A stretch of DNA of 64,000 bases from Aquila chrysaetos chrysaetos (taxonomy: Eukaryota > Chordata > Aves > Accipitriformes > Accipitridae): NCBI RefSeq assembly GCF_900496995.4, contig NC_044030.1, forward strand, positions 372,001 to 436,000, given 5' to 3'. Shown in pieces: positions 50,881 through 61,600 of the stretch. The notes below the pieces were generated by a model that did no database searches, was not told the DNA's origin, and worked only from the letters and a program-made list of their open reading frames with translations. The translations under genes and the position numbers were made by a program. The first letter of the stretch is position 1. Each line of letters begins with the position of its first letter.

Positions 50881-51466
50881 TGTCACGGTTTAATCCCAGC
50901 CAGCAACCAAGCACCACGCAGCCGCTTGCTTACCTCCCTCCCACGCAGTGGGATGGGGGAGAAAATCAGCAAAGTAAAGCTCATGAGTTGAGATAAGAGC
51001 AGTTTAACAGAACAGCAAGGAAGACAATAATAATGATAACAATAATAAAACAGCAACAATAATAATAGAAAATTGGAACATACAAAACAAGTGATGCACA
51101 ACGCAATTGCTCACCACTCGCCAACCGATGCCCAGTCAGTTCCTGAGCAGCGATCTGGCCTCCCCCCCCCGCCAACTCCCCCCAGTCTATATACTGGGCA
51201 TGACATCCCATGGTATGGAATATCCCTTTGGCCAGTTTGGGTCAGCTATCCCGGCTGTGTCCTGTGCCAACTTCTTGTGCCCCTCCAGCCTTCTTGCTGG
51301 CTGGGCTTGAGAAGCTGAAAACTCCCTGACTTCAGACTAAACATTACTTAGCAACAACTGAAAACATCAGTGTGTTATCAACATTCTTCTCATCCTAAAC
51401 CCAAAACATAGCACTATACCAACTGCCAGAAATAAAATTAAATCTATTCCAGCCAAAACCAGGACA
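50881..51466 (-). mobile_element. Solo LTR of a related avian endogenous retrovirus, inverted
   Basis: About 586 bp, bounded by TGTCACGGTTTAATCCCAGC and CCAGCCAAAACCAGGACA, are the reverse complement of an LTR whose ends resemble those of the 40614 copy. It contains an AAT/AAC-rich stretch (about 51027-51070), a TATATA (51188-51193) and ATGGTATGGAATATCCC, which is shared in form with the other copy. Both terminal TG/CA ends are present. I see no matching target duplication. It lies about 120 bp left of an assembly gap. Confidence 0.85.
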
Positions 51467-51584
51467 ATGCTGCACAGGACTGCAGCTGGAGGCTGCTTCT
51501 GCCTCTTTGGGAGTTTTTCAAAGCCAGGCGGTTTGAAACACTGCCTGAGAGGATTTCCAGGGGAAAGAGATGCTTTGTCTTAAC

Positions 51585-51684
51585 NNNNNNNNNNNNNNNN
51601 NNNNNNNNNNNNNNNNNNNNNNNNNNNNNNNNNNNNNNNNNNNNNNNNNNNNNNNNNNNNNNNNNNNNNNNNNNNNNNNNNNNN
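51585..51684. other. Assembly gap (exactly 100 N)
   Basis: One hundred N marks a scaffold join of unknown true length. It lies 3.8 kb upstream of PAX5 exon 3 and about 120 bp beyond a solo LTR. PAX5 exon 2, which must lie 5' of exon 3 and which I did not find in the visible sequence, could be hidden here. Confidence 0.95.
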
Positions 51685-54600
51685 GCATAAAATGGTTTTG
51701 GACCCCAGGTATTCTGAGGTACTTGAGCAACTTACGTTAAGGAAAACATTTTTTTGGTTAGAATATGTCTTTCTTGGTAATCTGGAAAAGTTAATTCCTG
51801 AACTGTTCACTAAACTTTCACAGTTAACATCACTGTTTAGAATTTTACTTTTTTTATTTTACCATCATCATCTTTTCCAATTTTTAGCCTATTTGCTTTC
51901 CTGGACATAGCATAGCTGCAAAGACTGTTAGGGCAATTTTTTTAATAGTATCACGAAGAGGATCTGCTTGGATTAGCAGCATTTACGATCTCTCAATGGC
52001 CGTTTAAGTGTTCAGAATCGGACTGACTTGGCACAGTCACAGGCCCCTGGCTTTGGAGCTCTTGGCACTCTTTTCCCCACAGGCCCCTCTTACCCCTTAC
52101 TCGCCTTAACTGCCCGAACAGCATCTCCACGGCCCCGCGCTGCGCGCTTTTAGAGAGCCGCACGAGCCAGCGTGCCAGTTACGCTCAGCATCCCTGCTTT
52201 TTCTCTCATTCCTTCATTGCAGGGGGATACATTGCCCCTGCAAGCTACACGCGTTCCCCCCGGTGTAGGTTTGCGGGCACCGATGCCTTTACTATTTTGG
52301 AGAGGATAACTTTCCGTGGGCTTTATCTGAGACCTGCCTGCCCATCACGGCCCGTTTCCCTCCGTTATTGCCTTGCATCTGCTGCCGGCACAGGCTCCTG
52401 CTCCCAGCCTGGCTGGCATGGTTCGGCTGGTGATGCTCTCCGCTGCAGCGGAATTGCCACCAATTCCCATCAGGACCAGCGCGCAGCTAAGGAACGGGCA
52501 ATTTATTTACCTACCAGGCAAATGTCCAATGGTTTTACTTTTGATAGTTTGAATAGATTTGCCATTAGATATATTTGCACTATAGAGCTAAGAGTGAGGC
52601 TCCAGAGCTTTGTCATTAAAGTTGTCAACAATAAATTGGAATTTCATAGCTCATTATTTTCATAACTAGTAATTACAGTGGGTAAAATGTCACTGTAATT
52701 GCAGCTCTGTGTGTGGGTTTTTTTTTCCGTGTACGTGCGTGTGTGTGAAAAACGGGAGTCCTTATGATAAATCCTTACATTTGGAATTTTGTGGACGGAA
52801 TTTTTTTCGGTCCTCGATACAGACTTAAAAAACATCCAGAGGCAGGGAACCAGCAGTTGCAGTGCAAGTGAAACTCTCACCCCTTGGAAGGGGGGTACCG
52901 CAGGGGTGCCCACTCTTCACCTGCATTGGCAACTTGCTGGGAGCAAAAGGCCCGGACCTGATGTGCATAAAATGAAGCTGAGTGCAGCCGTCCTTGCCAT
53001 TAAAATGGAGACGGGAGTCAGGGATGCCTGTGCTGTGCAGCCTGCAGGCCCTTTGGCTGCACCCAGGTTCATCGCGACGGCGAAGAGGAGGGAAGCGTCA
53101 GCCGTGTCGCTGGGCGAGAGCCGTTCCCCCGTCGCAGCGAGCTTTCCCGGCTGCCCCGGGGAAAAGGGTCCGGGCCCCAATCCTGCACCCTCCCGCACGA
53201 GGCAACTCTTGCCGTTGACGTGTGCGTGCCTTTGCGGAGCTCGAGGTGGTGAGGACGGGCGGGTAGGCAGTGGTTAGAGGATTTGGGAGCGGAGGTCTTG
53301 CTGTCCAGAGGGTACCAGGGCTTTGTCCCCCCCGGTGAGCTCGCCGCGGCGTCACGGCCGTGAGGGCTTTTGCTGTCGTGGCTTACGTACCGTGGTGAGC
53401 CAGCCGTGGGGAACACCGTCTCGCCTGCAAGAGCCGTGGCTTCCCGAGCCTGCTGGCTGATGCTCTGCCCAGCTGGGCTGTCCTGCATCGCGGGGGGGTG
53501 ACCGCGGGCACCGTGTCATGGTGCAGCAAGGCGCTGTTCGAGAAAAAAACGATACGGAACGTTTGTAAAATCCGTCATTTTGACTGGAACTAAGGAAACG
53601 GAGACTTTGTGTTTGGTAGCATCCTACGGTATTGTCTGGCTTCCTTCCGCACCCTCCTCACAGGAGAGGTGCCAGCAGCAAAGGTTTTGAGGCCAGGGGT
53701 GCAAGGTTTTAGTAGGTTTATGGTCCACGTTTGCCATCGTTTTGTCACGTCCTCGGGAAGGATGGGAGGAGCTGAATTTTACCCCCCTGCCCTAAAGCTC
53801 GCTAGTAGGCTGCGTTTGGGGACACCGGGAGGGTTAATCCACCCCTGACACTTGACGCTTTCCCTTAACTAGTATTGCTGAAGTGGCTCATGGAGACTGG
53901 TAGATCTGTGTCCACCTCTGCATCCAGAATATCTGAAAACGTGTACAAACAACACGGTGTCAGTTTCTTTAGAGGAATTTTAGGCCCCGCACACAGGGCT
54001 CTCCCAGAAAGACTGAAAACCAGTAGCCTGGCAGAAATTTGATGAACATGGTTGCGTGTTACAGTGAGACAGGCTTCGGCTGCGCAGCCTGTTTGTGTTC
54101 TGCTCACGCTGGAAAGATTGGGGAATTAATTTTTTTTTTCATATAATGTGTATGTCAAGTAGCTGCAGAGAAAATGTATTAATAAGCAGTCTTACGTTCT
54201 TACTTGGGAGTCTTTTCTGAGCTCCTTACTAGAAATACGGGCATGGAGCACTGAGTGGACACGTTTAAGCTGCTGAGAGCATGCAGCTTGGTGGGTGTCT
54301 GCTTGAAAGGCTCACGAAGTCGAGGTCTGCTCTGTGCAGAAAGGACGTGCTGGGGCCAGGGCAGTTGGGGCAGTTATTGCAGGTAGGCACGGGGTTTATT
54401 TTTCATCATGTCACGAGAAAATTCGCAAGGTACAAAGAAGTGCATGGCCGCGAGAATGCCTCGTGTGTTGCGCTCCCTGACAGCACAGCACAGGGAAGCA
54501 CGATCTCATTCTTGGTCTCCGTTCTGGCCCTCAATGGATAAGATATAACTTCTGCTCTTAACAGCATGTTCAAGGCTTCGTTTATTAAAAGGGGAGACTT

Positions 54601-55460
54601 GTGGGGATCTCAGCTGCGATGTATTGTTGCAATGCTACCAAAAGCAGTTGCTCTTGTATGATTTACACGCGAGGAAATCTGGCAGATTTCTGTTGGTTCA
54701 GGGATCCAGTCCTTCACCTTTCCTGGCGTGCCATCAGCAGAGCTGCTGGTGTGGGTAAAGATGCTGTACCTGAGGAAGGGCCGCAGGACTGGTCCCAGAA
54801 ACCAAATCCCAGATCAGCGGGACCCCTCCAGAGTGTGGGCAGCTCCCTTTTCCTTGAAATTCGTGATTGAAACTACTGAAAACATGATGTTAAAAAGAAT
54901 ACGTTTTGGAATACATTAACTGTTTAAACCGTAATACGTGTATTAAAACCATAAAATGGTAAAAAGATATGCCAGCATATTTATTCTGGAGATGCAAATA
55001 AAATACAATACCCAGCCTTCATTTCACTATGAAATGATAACAAGCCGTAGATATTAATGACAGAGGATTTCTGTAGAAACAGTAATTTACTACAAAAGAG
55101 TCCACTGCAAAAAGTGGTCTTTGGTGTGATTTGTTTCTATTATTGCCAGTACTGCTGATTAATAACACACATTTTCAGTTAATTTTGGATCCCGGCATGC
55201 CCTTTAATCTTGCATTGTTTCTTTTGTCTTGCTATTACAGAAAAATATATATTGTATCCAGAGGCCCAATTCCAATTACTATAAGTTAATCTATTAGGTG
55301 ATAAAGCACTACATAGGCAGAAAATGTGTATGTGAAAGTGAAGATGTATCTCAGGATTTGCTGGGGTTTGGTTACCTTGAAATTATGTTCTCTATAAATC
55401 TCAAAGCATGTTCTCTGTCTGTTCGTGATAACTAAAGCTTTGTTTTGGATGTTGTCCCAG
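51685..55460. other. Inferred PAX5 intron 2, right of the gap
   Basis: DNA between the gap and the exon 3 acceptor. It contains the candidate element at 52495-52720, a CpG-rich stretch at about 53060-53520, and AT-rich sequence with an octamer at 54992-54999. I found no paired-domain exon 2 in it. ORFs such as 52789-53277 have no family match. Confidence 0.6.
52495..52720. promoter_or_regulatory. Candidate conserved non-coding element upstream of PAX5 exon 3
   Basis: AT-rich, non-repetitive sequence dense in homeodomain- and SOX-type words (GTCATTAAAG, AACAATAAATT, TAGTAATTAC). It ends in a perfect inverted repeat, AATTACAGTG and CACTGTAATT, separated by 10 bases (52671-52700). Developmental regulators such as PAX5 are usually surrounded by such elements. 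No alignment was possible, so conservation is assumed and not shown. Confidence 0.35.
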
Positions 55461-55658
55461 GTATTACGAAACTGGGAGTATTAAGCCTGGAGTGATTGGA
55501 GGATCAAAACCAAAGGTCGCCACACCCAAAGTCGTTGAAAAAATTGCAGAGTACAAACGCCAAAATCCCACCATGTTTGCCTGGGAGATCAGGGATAGAC
55601 TCCTTGCTGAGCGAGTGTGTGACAACGACACTGTGCCCAGCGTCAGTTCAATTAACAG
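55461..55658 (+). CDS. PAX5: PAX5 exon 3 (C-terminal half of the paired domain)
   Basis: PAX5 is the paired-box transcription factor that commits cells to the B lineage and helps pattern the midbrain-hindbrain boundary. The 198-bp exon lies between a CCCAG acceptor (AG at 55459-55460) and a GTAAAA donor (55659). It gives the last base of an Arg codon, 65 codons beginning [14 protein letters not shown], and two bases of a final Arg codon, matching the phase and size of human PAX5 exon 3. It covers the RED subdomain of the paired domain. IKPG (not IRPG) argues against PAX8, VVEKI (not VVDKI) against PAX2, and [11 protein letters not shown] fits PAX5. The Pro equivalent to human P80, mutated in leukaemia, is present. 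No internal stop or frameshift. The adjoining paired-domain exon 2 was not found. Confidence 0.97.
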
Positions 55659-57419
55659 GTAAAAATATGTCTGGTCATGGGGAGGGATGCTCCTCAGAAG
55701 GACTGGCACTGGGTCCTCGTTTCTTAGTAGGGCTGGGTGTTTTGGGCCGTTTGCAAGAAATGCAGCTCGTATGTGTTTCCCTGATGCGTTTGGGGCTGGG
55801 GAGCAGCTGTGGGCTCACCTCATCGGCCGAAGCATCACAGATGATGAGCCTTTTCTAAGAATGGGCAGGTTCTGCTGCTGGCCTTTGCTTCTTTCCCATC
55901 CTTTCCCCAGTCTGTGAATCGCAGTCCTCGCTGGTAATGGTCCTGCATGTTTGCTTTGAAGGAGGCTTCAGTTCTGCTCGACTGGGTGGGGGAAGCTCAG
56001 ACGGCCGCCAAGTGGGGCGGCAGTCATCTGGGAAAAGGGGGGGCCCAGGTGCCTGGAGGAGGGGACCCAAGGCATGGGTCTAAGGTACCACTTCTGTCCT
56101 CCTGACGCCTGCTTGGTCTTGCTGAAGTTGGCCCAGAACCGTGCTGGCCGCTGCCTGCTACTGTCAGTGTCAATATCACCAGGGGAATTTGGTCGGTAGC
56201 TTTCGAGTGCCTCAGCCGTCTGCTTGTTACAGGGATGCACTTAAGTGGCCTTGAATTGCTTTTGTAAAAATGCAGGAGAATCTTATTTGGAGCCTCAGTC
56301 CCGCATTTGGGAGTTTTGCCATGGCCTTGCCAGGCAGGACTGGGTTTGTGAAGGAGTCTGGAGCTAGGATAACCTATTGCTATCTCAGTTACACCTTCTG
56401 TACTCGCCCTCTTCCTTCTGAGTCGAAGGATGTTTAAAGCTAGTGTTGAAAAACCCCAGTGAAATAGTCTGTTATGTCTCCAGCCCTGCCAGACTGATAA
56501 TAAGGGATTAATACTTGGAAGGCAGAGAGCTTGGGCAGCCTCATGCACACCTACACCCCTGGCAAGCAGAGTCCTTTCATTTTTGCTCGGGGGTATGCTC
56601 TGTGCCAGGCTTCAACCTCACCACGCTGGCGAGATGGTTTTCACTTGTGCAATTGCATGCAAATTCTTTGAAGGCAGCTAGCTATAAAGTCCCATCTGTG
56701 TCCATGGACGTGAAATAAATTGATGCAATATTCTTTTATTGGCTATCCCAACCTGATTTGCATTCATGGAGTTGCCGCTTGAGTAGCCGGAGTGGCTTCC
56801 CCAGCGTTAGCGGAGAGTGGTGTCTCTGTCTTGCCGAACTGAACGTTGAGTCATACGTTCGTGTGTTTAAGAGCAAAAATGGGTCAGTTCATGTGCAGCC
56901 TTTGCTGCTCCCTGGGAGCTCCTGACTCGCCGAGGCTCCAGAGCAGTATTCAGTAACCCTACAGACATGGCATTCTCAGTTTTAAAAAGGATTTGGGAAA
57001 TAATATAGACACCAGGAAAACTGAAGGAGACTATCACTCTGACTGACCTCAAGTTACTAAGGGAAAACTCTGCTTCCATAAAAGTCAGCTCGAGCCCTGT
57101 CATGTCAGAAGCACTGCTGCTGTGAGCAGCCCTGTGTTTGTGTAGTAGGGCTTCCAGCATCCTCCAAAAAACTACCAAAAAGGCAGTCATTGCTCTAGGA
57201 AAAAGAGAGCTTAAGTAGCTTCCCATCAAGTTTTGAGCCAGTTTCCATATTCTGCCTCTTGCTGCATCCTTGTGTGTTTCCACACTGGCAGCGTCCACAC
57301 GCTCACTGCCTTTGCATCAGAAACCCGTTTCATGATCTGCCACCAAGTTTTTTGGCCAGAAATCTCATTCTTTCTCATCTGCTTGCGGCTGTGGCCAGGG
57401 TCTTTTCCTTCTCTTAAAA
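55659..57419. other. PAX5 intron 3, first part
   Basis: Begins with the GTAAAA donor. Two octamer motifs lie at 56657-56664 (ATGCAAAT) and 56756-56763 (ATTTGCAT). I see no transposon or further exon. The open frame at 56024-56548 (minus) has no family match. Confidence 0.7.
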
Positions 57420-57519
57420 NNNNNNNNNNNNNNNNNNNNNNNNNNNNNNNNNNNNNNNNNNNNNNNNNNNNNNNNNNNNNNNNNNNNNNNNNNNNNNNNN
57501 NNNNNNNNNNNNNNNNNNN
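57420..57519. other. Assembly gap (exactly 100 N)
   Basis: A second 100-N scaffold gap sits in the inferred PAX5 intron 3 and directly abuts a CpG-rich block that begins within a few dozen bases of its right edge. GC-rich DNA probably caused the break. The missing length is unknown. Confidence 0.95.
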
Positions 57520-57539
57520 TTCAGCAACGTTTCTTCTGT

Positions 57540-58620
57540 CTCATTTGCTTACATAAAAATAACCGGCGGCCAGAGCCTGCTTTTCCGCCGGCTTGCCCCC
57601 AAACGCCGGCCGCCGTGCGAACGAGCGCGGCGGGATGGTCGTTCCCTGCGGCGCTGACCCGGGCAGAGGCAGCCCCAGCGAAGCCACCCAAATGACCCGC
57701 AGGACCCTCCATCCCCGCATCCCTCCAGACGCTCTCCTCTCGCCCCCCCCCCCCCCCCCCCCCGCCTCTGCCGGCCAAGCCAGCCCACGGCCCCGGCAGC
57801 AGCGAGGAGCCCGCCAGTGTTTCTCTGACCTCACACAGAGAAAGGAATGAAAAACACTTTATTGTCCTAAAAACAGCCCGCGGGGCTCCCGCGTGCCCTC
57901 CCGCCTCGGCAAAGGAGCCGGCCGCCCGCTCGCCCCCGGCCCGAGGAGGAGCGTGGGGGGGCGGTGGAGGGTCTGCAGCGGGGCCCCAGCGCGGCTGCAG
58001 GGGACACGCACGGCTGCAAAGCCCCCCCACCCCCTCGCTCGCTGCCGACCGGGGCCGGGGGGGGGGGGGGGGTCGGTCCCGGGTTGCAACGGCTGGGGTC
58101 AAACCTGCACTGAGTGCCCCCCCCCCCCCCCCGGAGCAGGGCTCCGGCACCGCAGCGTGTCCGCAAGCACCGGGACCGTGCGTGGGGGAGCCGACCCCCC
58201 GCGCCCCCCCCACGACCCGCCCCCGGTGCCACTACCGAGGGTGTGATTTAAGACCGGCTGTGAGAAACCCCCGGACGACCAGGAAAAGCCCCCGCCGTTT
58301 CGCACACCGGGGCAATACTTGTAGTGTCAGCAGGGGCTGGGAACGACCCCCGTCCTGCCGCCCGGGCGGGCACCACCGGGAACGGTCCCGGGAAAAAGGC
58401 TTCCCGCTCCCCGCTCCGGAGCAACTTCTGCGGGAGTGGGGAATCGCGCCCCCCCCCCCCCCCCCCCCCGCCTGTCTGACCCCACACACCACCCGAAGGA
58501 CCTCGACGCTCGGGAACCAGCCCGCTGCAAATCCACGGCTGCAGGCAGGGGGGGTGTCCCCGGCCCCGCACCACCTCGGCCCTGTTTTGGAGGGCTGCTG
58601 GTGCATTCTGTAAGCATGAG
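57540..58620. promoter_or_regulatory. CpG island inside PAX5, next to the gap
   Basis: The block is strongly GC- and CpG-rich, with C runs of 21 (57743-57763), 16 (58117-58132) and 21 (58449-58469). Open frames on both strands here are low-complexity Gly/Pro/Arg and not credible proteins. On the minus strand an AATAAA (complement of TTTATT near 57858-57863) lies inside it. It could be an internal promoter or enhancer of PAX5 or the start of an antisense transcript. The sequence alone does not decide. Confidence 0.6.
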
Positions 58621-61600
58621 GAGGCAGGTGGGAAAACAGCACGGAGGAGAAACGGTGGCGCCGCAGAAAAATCTTCTCAGAGTTTGCCAAGGACAATTGT
58701 TGTTTCCTGCCCTCTTTGAAGGAATGAGAAGATAAAACCCCCTGCCTAACCTTGTGTCCTGTTATCTCTGATGCATTAACATTAGGAAATGAAAGGACAA
58801 CTAGCTTGCAGGTATACTGCAAACCCAGGTGCTGCTGGAGGCTCGGACTGCAGCCAGAACACCTAAAAGCGCCAGAGCAAAGTACCTGCATCACCCTGCC
58901 TCCCCAGGTACCGGCCTGCTCTGCTCCTTGGGCAGCCGCCTTTTCCTGAGGCATGGTTCATCATGATTTTGGGGGAGTGGAAGGGCAGCAGGTTGCACAG
59001 AGCATCCGAAGCCCCATACCACCCTCAAAGTTACGCGCATTTTCTCACATTTCTGCAAAACGCACTGATACCAGATGTGGAAGAAGGGGAGCGCTGCTGC
59101 AAATGATGATCTGCCCCTCAGCCTCGGCAGGATCGGGGGGGGGGGGGGGGGTTACTGTTTTGTTTTTTTCTCTGCAGTACCATAGCCTCTTTTTCCCCTG
59201 ACGCCTGTCATTTTAAATTCAAAAGATGGGAGATCTAGTGGCGATCGTGGCCCAGTGTGTTCCCAGAGATAAAAGTGAACACTGCGATGGGTATGCTAAG
59301 TAGACTGAAGTAATTTAAAAGGTGTTAGATGGGCAGCCCCGTACAGCGGAGAACACTTGAGTAGCATCATCAGCGATCTTTAGAGAGCGGTCCATGGGAA
59401 GCCATCAGGAAATGAGGCTTGAAAGATGACAGCGCGGAGTAGAGGCATCCCCTCGGCAGCAGAGTTTGCTTGGGCAGTCCACGCGCGGAAGAGGTGCTGT
59501 CTGTCGTCCCCCCACCCCGATGACGATCTAGCAACTGGAGATTAATGGGGAGAGATGTCGACACCCTTGTCAGCACTCCATTTCCCAGTCTGGCCAGTCC
59601 AGCGAGAGGGCAGAGCCGAGGTGGCGCAGCTGACAAACCCGGTGGGTTTTATTTTCGAGAGCCTGAGAGGAGGGCAGGAAATGCTGAGAGACTTCTCTTT
59701 TTCAGTCAATATGCATTATGACTTTTGCTGTCCCCTCACCTACCACCAACTGCTGCCTCAGAAGTGCTACCGGTCATACTGGGCCGCGAGCAGCGCACCG
59801 GGGGGATCCGTGTCGGGGGTATTCAGCAGAGAGAGCTGCTGCTGTGGTGCAGCAGCGAGCACCACGGCAGGGTGAAATGCTTTTCTGAAAGAGCCGCCTG
59901 TAGCTCCGCTGTCCCACAGCCTGAGGGCTGCTCCTAGCTACCCCTTTCTGTGCCTCTGGGACCTTTTTTGTACAGTCCACAGCCACACAGTCACCAGGGC
60001 CTGCGTTTTCAGAGATAAATTTGTGTCGAAGCAGAGGACCAACCTACTTTCTCAAAGCAATTGACAGCCTAAATCTGTTTTGACAGCCTAAATCTGTTTT
60101 ATCATCCTGGTGTGGAAGGGTTCAGGGCCAGAGTGAACGCTTCAGTCCCCTCTCTCAGTCACTTTCACTGATCTCGAGTGTGGTTATTTTGATAGTTAAA
60201 AAGACATGGTTTTAAAAGTCAACTTTGCAGAACTTTCTGCCTGGTGACACGCTTACATGCACAGCTGAAAATGAGCCAGCATCCGAGGGAGGCCAAGCCA
60301 CACCAGATGCTGGCTTCTACCTCTTCCTGAGAGCTCTGTGAGAAACCCCACCGTATCCTCTGAGATTACTGCAGTGACGTGGTAGAGCGAGGGCCTGCCC
60401 TCCTGGGAGCGCAGCACGGCTGGACTGCAGAGCTCGGGCTTCCCTGGCCCCCTGCAAGAGGGCTCCTCCTTCAAACCCAGCAGAAGAACGTAACACAAGG
60501 GGCCATCAGCAGCAGAGCCGGTGTCCTCCAGCCTGCGTGGCATCCCGGCAGGCTCTTCGGGAAGGCAGAGTGCTTGTTTGGGATGCAGCAGCACAGGTGG
60601 GATGAGCACTGCTTTTGGGGACCAGAGTGCGGAGCGGAGGAAACAGGCACCCGAAGGCTGCGGTGTCTGGGGGTGCGGAGCAGCCCCTGCCTTGCCAGGG
60701 GAGCCGCAGCCAGGCCAGGGGAAGGTGGGAGAAGGGAAAGGTTGCCAAGTCCTTTGCCACACGGGAGACCTAGGGAGGTGCAGTGGTGTTCCTGGGGACC
60801 GCACAGGTCTGGGCAGAGCACAGAGCAGGCATCAGATCTTTGCAGCTGGAGGTCAGGGGCGTCGTGAAAAAGCACCCTCGACGTCCACCCTTCGTCAGGC
60901 GCTTGGACTTTAACAGTGCCCCTGGGCACCTAGCAAACGAGACGCCCTGAGGGACAGGTTGTAACCTAACTTCTGTGCTAAGCAGAATGGAGAAGCTTGC
61001 TGCGGGGCTGCCGTTTTTGCTTGGAGGAGCAGCTTGCTCAGTTATAAGGCCTGCGTCCCTCTCTCTGAATGCATCCTCCAGTGGATATTTTGAAAAGAGT
61101 GGCCCATTCTGGCTATGCTGCAAAGTAAAGAAACCAAGAATGAGGAAATTTTAATGAGAGCTCTGGCTGGAAGTGATCGACTCTACTATACAATGCTTGC
61201 TTTTCCAGTCTCTCTCGAGAAAGCCAAGAACAAAAATTGCAACCCAAGTCCATCCTGTGCTGTAACTTTTGTGTTTGCTGCTATTAAAACGTTGAAAAAG
61301 GTCAAATTGATTCCTTTGCTTTGAGAGTTGCTGGGAGAAGAGGTAGATTGGAAGATAGGAAGTTAAATCACTGAATAGTCTGCTTCCAACAATTGCCAGT
61401 GAAGAGGAAAATACAGCTGATTAAGTGAGCCCTTTGCTAGACACAGAAGTGTCCAGAAAATGCAAGAAGAAGACAGGAGGTTAAGAAATCCAAGGCTTTC
61501 TTCAAGCTCAAAAGAAGACATAGCCAGGGTATTAACTGTTACCTTTCCTAGATTAGGCTTCATGTTAATAACCTGATTCTTCCCTATTGATTGAAAAAAA

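Noticed and set aside
56024..56548. 174-codon minus ORF in PAX5 intron 3
   Set aside because: No domain, no splice evidence, and length is within what this composition gives among many frames.
57521..58954. Minus-strand ORFs of 230 and 240 codons
   Set aside because: Low-complexity products from a CpG island with long C runs; no family resemblance.
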